From positions 9,425,233 to 9,489,232 of the forward strand of contig NC_089320.1 in the NCBI RefSeq assembly GCF_036669915.1: 64,000 nt of DNA, written 5' to 3'. This DNA comes from Pocillopora verrucosa. Taxonomy: Eukaryota; Cnidaria; Anthozoa; Scleractinia; Pocilloporidae. The notes beneath the pieces were generated by a model, which made no database searches, was not told the origin of the DNA, and saw only the letters and a program-made list of their open reading frames with translations. The first letter of the stretch is position 1. Each line of letters opens with the position of its first letter. Shown here one piece after another: positions 25,765-37,400 of this stretch. A program made the position numbers and the translations under genes.

Positions 25765-27515
25765 AACATTCGATACTAATGGTACATCTCCTTACTCAAT
25801 AATTCGAAGAGACGAATAGTCGACTCCCTGTTTCACAAAACTCGTCAGCCCTGAGCGACAAGTGGTTTTATGCCTGCACAAACAGATCTCATCATCACTT
25901 CCAATTTCTTTTGTCTCTTGGCTCCAAAACCATCTTCATTGCGAAATTGCGTCGCGTAAGTCCATTGTTCGGCCTAAGATAAATAACTCAGATAACTTCC
26001 ATCATGAAATAGTAAACACTGACGGTAAGCACCCAACTCAGGCTCACTGTAAATCCAGTTTATTTGGCATTTATATTAATTGATTTCCCGTAAGTATTTA
26101 TCATAAATTTATCTGTATGAATTATCAACAAAGATAAGTACAATAAGAAAAACTTTGACTGATACTTCTGAATATCAGTTACTGACAATAATTCACAACC
26201 GAATTAATCTTATCAACAATAAACTACAAACAAAAAACACAAATCACTAACAGCAAAAGAGTAGATCCTTTCTCTCTCTGCGATTCAGACAAACATCTCA
26301 AAATAAGAGATTTTCCTACTCGGTAGCATTGCATTCTTTGTTTATCAGTATAGTTTTTGAAGCCTAATTTAAAAAAAGTAGTTTTCTTCACTTACTTAAC
26401 ATTAAATATATACATGATCATTATAAAAAATATAAGATAATCCATTTATTATTGCGGCGATTTCTTTGACTGAAAGTAAATTGTAAGAATTATCCTGAAG
26501 GACTTAATTTTTGACCAGTCTTGACTTTGAATTCCTACCAAGACAGTCTCAGTTCTTGAACAAATATTTATCCTTTTTAAATGTTACATAAGTAAAACAC
26601 ATCACTCATGACGTTTTTTATTAATCAAGCAGTAAGATAAATTATTGGCATGTAAAACTAATTAAATATATTATGATCCTAATTTTAAATTACTTATATT
26701 TTGTACTCATAAATTTTTTGTTTGCAATTCTCCATCTTGCAGCTGCTAGATATCTTAAACCTTTTATTAGCTCCTTTGAGAGCTTTGTCCTGGAATTTGT
26801 TTGTCGTATAATTTACACGTTACTTCACGTACCTCTCAAAGGTATTAAATATCAGGTTCCATACAAAATGGCCTGTCTGATTACTAGCAAGCTACATTAA
26901 GTTGTATTTTATAAGAGCTGATTTTCGAGTGATGACAATCGGTAGTGCTGAATCTACTATGGATTCTAAAACTGAAAAATCACTGGTGTGCTGAACACAG
27001 AAAATAAATCAAAGCAAAACTTATCGCAAAATATCGTAAAAAACCGGCCTTTCAAAAGGCGTGTTTAAAACTGAAATCTATCGGCCTGCAGTCCAACTTG
27101 TAAGAGACGCTCAGTTATGCTGAAAGCATTTAGGATTTGATTTTTCCTTCAGGAGTTCATTTCAGTCTCGCAGAACTTTTTTATGTTTTTTAGTGCTAGC
27201 GTTAATATGACCAGCTGAGTTATGGACAGCTCTGCTCTTTATAAGCTCTTATTAGACCTCAAAAACGTGTATTAAATATTTTTATCACACCACCAATGTA
27301 CGACCAAAACATACGTTGTCAAATTGGTTTATGATTGACGACTATTAAAATAAATTGAACTTAAGGGGTTTCGTGTTGCAGACCATAATAATCCTTGTCG
27401 AAAATGAATAGAAAAAAAATAAATTTTCAACCAGTGATTTCGTTTAGTATTATCATGGTCATGGACGACCACCGTTGTGTTTTTCCTTGAACATCATCTG
27501 CTCTAGGGATGGTTT

Positions 27516-30500
27516 TCATATAGGACATTCCCATACGTGCAAATGACACTGCATACTAACTTGCTTTTTCCCATTTAATTCTTTATAAAACACAGGGGAC
27601 AGCTGTTCACACTTGCACTTGAAGCCCTTGCCCCGATTGCTCGTAAACTCACTTAGAGTGTAAAATCTTGCATTATTTGTAGCACAAGTGACACCCATTA
27701 CTCGCTTATCCTGTTGAAATAAAGAAACCATGCAAATATTAAAAGGAAAGTTAATAAATTGACTTCAAGATTACAAGGCGTGATTTCTAGTGTGGTTACG
27801 AACGGGCGGTGATCATGGAACCTAAGCATTTGTACAAATGTGAAAAGACTAACCAGTCTACAGGACTCTAAGTATCAACTGAATCGGAATTTTTTTTATT
27901 GGTGTTTTATTCAATTGAATAATGAATGTGTAAGGAGTTTTACTTGTTGTTTGTACTGTACCTGTGAAAAATAGTAGAAGGCGTCGCTTTCACCAGAAGT
28001 TCTATCAGCCGATACCTTAGTGCTCGAAACAGTTTTGTGTTCACACAGGCTGAAGTTTACGCCTTGCTGCTTGTCGCTAATGGCATCCATTTTCTTTATC
28101 TGAAATCAAATACAATAATGAGAAACCACTATAAACAAATCGAATCTTAAATAAAGGGAACATTTAGCGGGTGGTTTTTCTTATTCCAACTCGACACAAT
28201 TTATTTCCTTTCGCTTGAGTAAAACGGGAAGCGCAAAGAGGTTGTTGGCTACCAAGGCCTGAATTCGTAACATAGAAATTTATGAAAAACGAAAATTGTG
28301 AACTCACCTTGTCATTTAACGTTGCGTTCACTGCCGTCAAAGAGGCTCGTAAACGTTTGTGTAAGGAATGAAGTCGTTGCCGTGAAGCGTTTTGCGCAGT
28401 ATCGATTGCTTGAAGTGTTCTCATCGTGTTGTTCATCCGGGTATATCCTCTCTTAAGACTCGCTACCCGGCTGCTGATGTTCTCATCAGTCTTCTTCAGT
28501 TCTCGAACAGAAGACTCGACATCGGTAACATTGATCGCTAACCTTCCGCTCATCCTCTTTGTTATCACCTGATTTTTTCGAAGTTCCTCCACATCTGATG
28601 ATATCCGAGTGTCTTGGTTATTCAGTTTCTTTACGGACTCGTTTAGTTGTTTGAATTCAGAATCCAATTTTTTCTCAAAGGCTTCATGTGAACTGCGCAT
28701 CTTCACCCAAACACCATCCACAGTGGCAACCTGATGAGTGAAAATCTTTTATTAGCAGTAACTTAGTTGGAGCCTAGATTACAAAAAAAGATTTTAAAAG
28801 CTGAATAGAACAGAATTGTTGACAGCACATACCTTGGTCGCAGTCTTGTTGACTTGGGCCTGCAGAACTTCAACCTGTGGGTGGAATGAATATGAGAAAT
28901 CAGGCTCCTCTTCCCTATCTCACTAAAGCGTCACTACAACGATGACTTAATCACAGCGTTCTTTGGATTGTCGCGAGTCCCCATTTGTGTTTAGTGCAGG
29001 AAGTTGTTGATAAATAGATATTTATTTTCTCATTTATATTTTTTTCACATTTGAGGATTATCTCTCATGTAGCAAAATAGTCTCATAGGAATGTCACAAA
29101 GGCACACAGAAAGTAGAGACCGTTTTCCCATCCAGTATCGCCTCACTTTCCCCTCCCTAATAAAAAAGAGAATATTCAATGATATTGATAAAAGTAAAAA
29201 ATAAAACAACTCGAACCTGACTCTCATGTCTCGTGACAAAATTTTTCAATGCGTTATCTTTCGCCTCCTGTAAAGTCAAGAAAAATGGACGTTTATTCAG
29301 TTGGCTTTGTTACTCTCCCTGCTCTTACGTAAAAACACTTGTTTAATAATTAGGTGCTGGCCAGCTGGACAGCAGACAGTTTTTTGTTTCCCACGGTCAC
29401 AGTATCCGACCGCGAGCTGTGAAATGGATTGTAAAGTTTGAGTTTCTTTTAAAATCTCTTTCGTTTTCTGTATTCAACAATTTCCGCCCTCACTTGTGAT
29501 GAGATTTCTTTTCTTCAATAATGACAACAGTTTGTCTTCAGCTGAGTTTAAGTCAGATAGAGTAAAATTCAATGAAGTGTATAAACAAAACAAAGGCCCG
29601 CTGTTCGTATGCGTGGCCACACAAGATCTGCAACCTCCGGTGAAGCGTAATTCGATGCTCCATAAGAAGGTATGTTCTGTTCTCTGTGCGGAAAAGTTAT
29701 GTCGGCAACGGAAATACTGTGTAAGCAATCCATCACATGCAAGCTAAATACTAAATGGACTCTGATCCCACACATGCCTTCCTTTTCTAACCATAATGAA
29801 ACCCTAGGCTTAGCATCTTAAAAATAGTTTCGCGGCTCAAATTTAATCAGGCTTTGAGTACGAAAGTGGGAAAAAATACCCGCACTATTAACTTACATCT
29901 TACCATTTTACTTTTCATGGTTGACATCTCATTTTCTAAAGCCTCAATTCTGCTCAGCAAGCTCTGCACAGAACTCTGCATTTCTGGTCTCGGTGTATCA
30001 GGCTTGGTTCCTGAGATTGAAAAGAAATTCCAAGTAAGCTTTCCTTGGAAGCGAATTCGAAAGATTTGAATGTCCAAGGTAACGACCAAATGACGGAATA
30101 CTGATCATTCCCATTTTAATTTTAAAAGGTTTGAAACACTATTTAACTTCTGCCAACACTGGCGTGAATGGCTTGGGCTTATATAAAATGCGAACTTTTG
30201 TGGGAAACAGATACTTTTCAGATTTCAGAAATGATAATTGAAGTATTTGATTGATGTGGGTAAATAGACCCTTCTTCGTGAGACATGCGGCTTTCAAATT
30301 CCGCCTAAATCGTGACCTTGTGACACAATCAATATTTCCCGCTAAAATACTGATTGCCTGAGACGAAAATAGTCAAAGGGTAGAAACTCAAAATGAATGA
30401 GAATAATCGGATGAAGAAAGCGTAGGAAAAGGTTACGGATCATTTCGTGATGTCACCTTCCTACAACATAATATAATATAAACATTGTCTATAGAAATGC

Positions 30501-31946
30501 AAAACTGCGACCAAAGGGTTGAGTGCTCATCACAAATTAATAAACAAAGAGTAGGAAAGAACGCCGCCACCCATACGAGTGTGTTTGATTTCCAGCTCGC
30601 CTGCGGCTATAATGTCGAAGATAAGAAAGCGTTTATATTTCTAAATTGAATCAACAGTCTTTTTCCTCTTTCCGTTTGCGGGCTACTGGAATGTGACCTT
30701 TCATAGCGGCATATTTTCGTTATCAAAGATTCTCTCATGGTTCCACCGCTCTCTACGCACGCAATCTGGCTGGCGCGAAACACAATAAACTTTTCACTTT
30801 CTAAGGTGTCATGGGTTATACCTTTATAACTCGAACTTAGTTATGATCTTCCACTAACTACGTTTGAGCAAAGAGACAATTGTATAACTTTCGAATTTCA
30901 TTGATCTGAAGTACAGGAGGTTGTAGGGTTTACGCGCCAAAAGGACATTCCACAAATTTCCGCCGTTCATTTTTTTCAGTGTTTCTCCCAGGCAAGCCAA
31001 CGATTAACGGTTTGATATACATGTATCAATTCCAGAGAGAACTATGTAGACTTTGGTGCTATTTCGCTGAAGGATCTAAAGAAATTGTCTTAAAATAAAT
31101 TGCCGTAAAAACGTAAGACTTCCGGAGCGAGATCATACACGGACTCGTTAAATTATTTACATTAGTACATTCCTTGGTGAATAAATGAATGAATAAACTG
31201 ATGTGCAAGTATCAATGAGTTCGTAGTGAGTGACCTTTCCACGTGAACACTACAAAGAGCATCCCTTCTCAACTCCATTCAGAGGATCAATTTTCTAGTT
31301 TGTTTTGACATTTATAGCAATCAATTTGATAGTGTCCAGCAACTGTAGTTGGTACGTGGAAGTATGCACAAAATTTGGCGCCCACATATCCCATTCAGCT
31401 TTAGCTACTCTCACGTGCACAAATTAAGCAAACTTATTTTCATGCGCGTATTCTTCGTTTTAGTAAGGGGGGTGAAGAAATATGAAATAAGAACACACCC
31501 CCTGCAGTAGTTTTTAACATACCTGTGTTGAAATCTTTGCAGCCACACTTTGGACCCAATGTGCCGTTAATAATTAAAATCACTAATACAAGCGCTGCTA
31601 CAGAAAAGGCAAGAATAAGGAAGAGTATTAATTTGCTTAGACAGCTGTCTTTCTTCCAAGAAGGGAGGCCACTTGCACTGCACACTGACAGTGCGCTTAA
31701 ATCGTCTGAACATTCAGTGATTTGTCTCACGCGCTGCTTCAGAGGCCCGGTTGGTTCATATAAATCATTGTCTTTACGTCTAGGGCCTTTTTCTTTACTT
31801 TCCACCCCTACACTTTGTAATTCCTCATAATCGTGAGTTGGGTCATACGCGGCGTTATGGTGTACTTCTCTGTCTCTGGGGAACTGACCACTCCTTGAAT
31901 AAATAGATTCGTAGCTTCGCGAGCCATCGCAGTTCGGAGAATCCAT
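27516..31946 (-). CDS. Type II transmembrane coiled-coil protein, unknown family
   Basis: Seven exons join in phase: 31523-31946, 29904-30010, 29217-29267, 28833-28874, 28308-28730, 27962-28099 and 27516-27710, giving 459 codons plus TGA. From MDSPN, residues 1-105 are polar with several Tyr motifs (YESIY, DYEEL). Residues 106-127 are one hydrophobic segment (LILFLILAFSVAALVLVILI), with no signal peptide before it, which predicts type II topology. A linker with CGC follows, then about 200 residues of heptad-patterned coiled coil with N-glycosylation sites. The C-terminal domain of about 65 residues has six Cys, including KCKC and HVWECPI at the very end. The plan resembles trimeric surface receptors or ligands (scavenger-receptor-like stalk and head), but I do not recognise the head domain. 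The start is uncertain: the frame is open further upstream to an acceptor-like CTTGATCAG at about 32040, so a 5' exon may exist. Confidence 0.8.
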
Positions 31947-34070
31947 GGGTAGTGTAACGTACAATGCCAAATTTTCAAACTTTTGTTGTCTAACGTCTTG
32001 GATCACTTCTATATCGCTGTTGTTGCTGTTATTGTCTGATCAAGAGTCCAAAAGTGTAAAACCATAGGTAACTCGCGGCGTGTGTGTATGACTGACGGCA
32101 AACGATTCTACCTGATATCTAACCTGTCACAGGTATTATGTACGCAAAGCGCTTCCGCGCTCTTTATGACGTGTTCAGATCACGTGTTCAGAGAGTGTAT
32201 CCGTCAGTTATGATATGTCTGTCATCCCACGATAGCTTCAGGTGTTAGCTTTAGTTTGAGCCGATGTGAAAATATTTTTCTTGAAACAGTCAATGCAGAG
32301 TGAGGAGGAAACAATTTTATTGCTGGGGGTTTGATGTTGCAGCTCCAGAATGGTGGTTAATTTTTGAAGAAAGAATAGAATGTGTAAGAAAAAACATCAG
32401 GCATCTTCCATTAAAGATAAAATGAAGTGATATTTTCATTCCATTGGGCAAACTGATCATAGAGGAGTTTCCTTGATTCAGCATCGTTGACGTTCTTTGA
32501 ATTAGGATTGTTTGTTTGTTTACTTTTAAAACGCTAGATTAGTTTTCAGCGACCACCAGTGCATTGATATCTTTTTCTTTATGATGACCGACATGGAATT
32601 TCCTATCTCCTGTTGTCTTAATAAGCAAATCCGGGAGGTTGAACCCTACACCTTCTCAATAATATTACAGACGATCAAAGCGAACACATTCGGCGACGAA
32701 CTGGTGTTTCCCCGCTGGAAACCTGTGGATTGCAACGTGATGATGCACTCTTACAATATCATATTATAACTCTCGTGTAAGAGAGGGACTAAACGGTGTC
32801 TCTTACATGAATCATATAATGACCACGAGGTTTATTCAGAGCGAGTTTAATTATGTTATACAACAACTCTCGTTGACCCCAGCTGCAATACGTACATTCA
32901 TACTTCTTTGGAGTAAAAAAGGGGTTTACAAACTTCACACCTCATAAGGTGTTGATTGTTGTTTTCTTCTCTTCCTAAAATATCCAAATTGAAGTGTTTG
33001 GTTATTCGCGTCAATTATCATGAGTTACGCAGTCAATTTCTTTAGTTCCAACAGAACAGACATAAAATACGCCCTCCGTGACTTAATTACGTCTCAAAGA
33101 AAGGCGCTTTAGGTTAAGTATTTGAAAAATATTAAAAATCATGTAAATCGAGCCATTCAAGCTCTTTTTCGATCAAATGTAACGCCATCTTTCATGTATT
33201 ACTAGCCACGTCGACCTAACTAGCCTAATGCAAATTTCCAAACTTTTCGATTTGGCAAAGCTGAAAGTAGCTCATCTGTAGCTAAAACGTTTGCTCTTCC
33301 TCTTACGAAATTCTCTTGAACGGTCATGTACGTGCTTACGGCCGACAGTGCGTAACTGATCCAAAGAACACGTAGGCTACAAGGCTTAGTTTTATTTTTC
33401 TGTCATCACGTAACAATGTTCAGCAGTTTCACTTGAGGGTCACACCCATTACTTTCAAACGTTTGAAAGACCGTACTCCAGAAATGTTACAGGATTCATG
33501 TAATAACGATTTCACTCCAAACTTCTTCCCGTTCGCGCTTTTCTTTCTCCTCTTACACATGTTGCGTGAGCAGACGAGATGAATCAAACCATGTGGTTTG
33601 ATTGGCTACATGAGTGGGCTGAGCGGGCTTCTCTTGCCCAATCGCAATCTCAGAAACCACATGGTTTGTACCTTTGAACATCTTAGAATTTTACTCGCAG
33701 TTATTGCAGTAAGGAAAAATAGCAAAATGGTTACTTAAAGGTACAATAACCTTCCACATACGGATAAGGTTGTTTTGAAAAGACAGAGACAAACTAGACA
33801 GCCCAGTCTCGACGCTAATCAGTGCGGTTTGCATAGCAACCCAATCTCCAAACAAATGTAATCCTGTGCATATAAAAGATTTTTACTTTAGTCAAACTGA
33901 AGTGACTTCATTAGAATTGACAAACAAGGGTCAAAGGAAAACTGTTTTGTTATTTCCTTAAATCTCAGCACGAGTACTAAGCACAGATGATGTGCTTTCA
34001 TCTGGAGCATCATCTGAAATGCCCTAAGCATAACCAAATATAATCAATAATCAAAGCATGATTAAATATA
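31947..34070. other. Intergenic spacer
   Basis: No supported gene. It contains the likely promoter of the type II protein. An inverted repeat at about 33588-33670 carries AAACCATGTGGTTT and AAACCACATGGTTT ends. An isolated TATAAAAG at about 33870 (+) has no visible downstream exon. Confidence 0.5.
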
Positions 34071-34412
34071 TCAATAATCATCTGAAATGCCCCAAGCATG
34101 ATCAAATATTGTAAAAAAAAAGATACATGGTGACGAGTAACCAGTTGACTTACTTAGAGTCTGACGAGGTAACAGAACATGAAGTCCTTCAAACTTCACG
34201 ATCCTTGTCTTAAGCAATTGAGCGTTAAGAGGCGATGTCATCACTTTATCATGCATTACAAGCAATTTCTCGAATTGTAAAGAAGAAACGGGAACTGCAA
34301 CTTTTCCTTCTGCCAATATTGAACTCAGAAGACAGGCATAATCATGTAAGTTCGCAATGCTCCATGGTTTCAAAGCATGCTGGTATCTCGAGTGCTGTTC
34401 CTCACGTAACAT
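34071..34412 (-). CDS. Overlapping 114-codon ORF at the C7orf25 stop
   Basis: An ATG at 34412 overlaps the last codons of the C7orf25-like frame in another frame. It stays open for 114 codons with protein-like composition (LHDYACLLSSILAEGKVAVP, LNAQLLKTRIVKFEGLHVLL). A GTAAGT donor sits in it at about 34157. It could be a downstream exon or gene, an alternative C terminus, or chance in a 3' UTR. No family is recognised. Confidence 0.3.
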   Translation of the reverse strand: MLREEQHSRYQHALKPWSIANLHDYACLLSSILAEGKVAVPVSSLQFEKLLVMHDKVMTSPLNAQLLKTRIVKFEGLHVLLPRQTLSKSTGYSSPCIFFFTIFDHAWGISDDY

Positions 34413-37400
34413 CGCGTTCAGGATAAACCATTGTGGCCTGACATTCCTTCACTTCAGTTAGAGCGCGTGACTCGTGTATGAAAACAGTGAATTCGACTCC
34501 CTGTACATAAGTGAAAAATGGAATATATTTAGAATATTCATTTCTATGTATGAAAGTTTAAAACTAATGAAGGTGGAGGCAGTAAATGGGATAAATGCAG
34601 GCGACATTGAGAAAAGTAATCGTGACCATGGTAAAAAAATATTAAAGTTCTCACCCAAAACAAAATTATCTATCACAACGTTATAGCGAATGCTCCTTCT
34701 GGTGCATAATGATACAGATGATACACATCGGTCATTGTGTTCCAGCAAAGAAGCCAAGAGGCTAACGCTGCCCCACCCCCACTCCTATGCAGTTTGGATG
34801 ACAAAGGCACTTGTCAGAAAAAAAAATACCTTGACACAGGCATACACTCAATCACTTTCCTTTTGATCTCGAGTCAACTGAAAGCGTAAACAATTCAGTA
34901 ACCGCGTCTTCTTGTAATTGCCGCGATTAGGATGTGAAAAATTGTACTGTTGTCCTTCAACGGACATGTGCTAGCGTATAATTCAATAAAGAGTCATGCT
35001 ATGTCATACCTGAGTAGCTGCTGCTCTTGTGAAGGCCGCATTTGCTGTGCAAGTTATGGCTTTCAACGAGTCTCCAGTACCAAAGATAATCTAAAGAACA
35101 AAATTAAGTAGGTGAGAGAAAACGATTTGCAGTTTTTTTTCTAAAATATTCAGTCCTGAATTGAACTTAAAAGGGAACCTTTGATCGTTCCTTGATACTT
35201 CCACTTGTTCGCACGCTAAGGGACCTCTCTGAAGGATTATCTTCAACAACTGTAACATTTTCAAGGAGAGCCCTGAAAAACACTAACAGTCAGACTTATG
35301 TTGACTATTTTCACTACTGACTCTGTATTTTCACACTGTTCGAAACCGATAGTTGTCGCTTGCTCATGATCTTTCATCCGTACTTCTCGCCGTAGATAGT
35401 TTTGTATACCTAAAGTAGTTCCAAAATTGTCAACAAAATGCATCGCACTTTTTTCGGCCTTGTAGATTGGTATCAGTCAACAATCGGTTAATTAATAGAT
35501 AGTACTGGTAAACTTTCGGTTTTCACTGAGACATATAAAACCACGTTTGGAGATTCCATCCATTTTTTTTAAAAATAAGATTAGGCGTCCTTTTCCTGGG
35601 AAAATTTTGCTGAAATAGCAAGTAAAGGTAAAACAATGTCATAATAACCGTTTTTCATCTTGTTTGCATCAGAGCTCATTGTCTTTAAAATAAATTACCG
35701 ACAAAACCGAGGTTTCAGAAAAACAAAACACGCATTGGAAGTATGTATCAACAAGTTAACTTTAAGACAGTGCACTTTGTACTTTGTCTGATTTCAATTC
35801 AAACAATATACATGTTCATGTACCTGGCCCGCTCCTGTTCTTTACGACCACCAATTGTTTGTAAAATGGCGTCGAAGTCTCTTACTGCTGACTGACATGC
35901 GAATAACTTTTTCCCTAACATGCGTTAATCAATCAAAGAAATAAATTGTTAGGTTGCAATACTGCAGGAAATACCCTTGAGAGTACCACTTTTGTATCCA
36001 CATATTCATCATTACACTTCAGGTACACGTAGCATAATCACAACTCCTGTTCGTTCTCGCAAAGTCAGCTGTCTAGCTGGCAAGACAAGCACGGTTCATA
36101 AAACAATCTCTGACGATAGAGTGCATTCAGGTCATAGAGATAATTGGCAAATGCTTTGGGCCAAAAAAGGAATCTAGTTTTTACGAGACTCCCTATGTTA
36201 ATCAGAAAACAAAAGGTCACTTAATGGACGCAAAGGTTAAGAAAGAGAGACTATTTTGACCTTTCAATCGAAGTTAGAGTGGATAGCGCAGGAACGTGGA
36301 GAGAAGTAACAGAATCGTGGGGTGGTGAGTTGGGAACTTATATGTGCTAATAAAATGGCAGCTCAAGTCGTTTGCAGTGGAATGTTAAAATGATGTTTGA
36401 AAGTCGGTGCATGTGTTAACCTCAAAGCTAAGCAAGACATGACATCACAAACGAAAATACATTTAGATGTTTAGAACAGAAGTATGTGATAGAAGAACTA
36501 ATCAAGTAAGTTTCATCATTTGTCAACAGATGCTGCAGGAGGCACTCTTACTAAGGTGTTCAAACCTAGACTCTGTATGGGACACAATCTGTTCATTTTG
36601 CTGGTCTGTTTAACCCTTTAATTCCCATGTGTGACCAAGACAGAATTTCTCCTTACAATATCAATACAATATCAAGCAAACAAGCGATGAGAATAAAGAA
36701 AAATATTAGTTAGGGATTAGTTGATCCAATACCAAATTCTCAAAACTAACATTACAAGAACTATATGGCAGACAGTAGGGAGAATTACTAAAGAGATCTT
36801 GGGAGTTAAAGGGTTAAAGAAAAATAAGTAGTTGTGTAGGAAACACCTTGCAACACCAAACTTACACCCTGTTCAAGTTTTCTAATCAAGAATTATACTG
36901 GCCCATTAAGATTATAGGGAACCAAATGCTGTTGAGCTGCACATGCAGTACCAGTTTGCTTCAATGTCAAACAAGGATGCATACCCCTCCCCCAGGGAAC
37001 TGACATTGAGAGTGCTATGTAAAATATTGGAAACCTTTGGAGTTGTAATCTACAAGAGATATCAGTTACAAGGGAGAAAGGTGATCAGAGAACAACACTA
37101 TTGCTCCCCCTGGGCAAAAAGTTCTGGTGCTCATTATTCTGCATTTCTAAAAAAAAAAACTTGATTGGTTATAGGAAGTACTGATTGACTAAAACATGAA
37201 ACATTATTGAAAAAAACTATTCCAAGTCAAATGCATTTTTTGTAGTATGACCTTTAAAGAAGGCCTTCAACTTTGGAAGCACTGGATTATGCTGCTCTTC
37301 TCTTGCTTGTGTGGTCAAAATGGCCTCCTATAGAGTAAATAAATAAGTACACAAATTCAACAAATTAGCAATAGGTCTGTGAGGGACAACAAAAACTTTA

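Larger units (their letters stand above)
18290..27515. other. Gene-poor spacer of about 9 kb
   Basis: Only short open frames without recognisable domains occur on either strand. Identified contents are a two-copy tandem repeat (20171-20332) and a TIR element (25554-25764). A TATATAAAAC box at about 21190 is followed by ATG at about 21270 and an immediate GTAAGT donor, but no downstream exon was found. The rest is AT-rich and featureless by eye. Confidence 0.55.
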
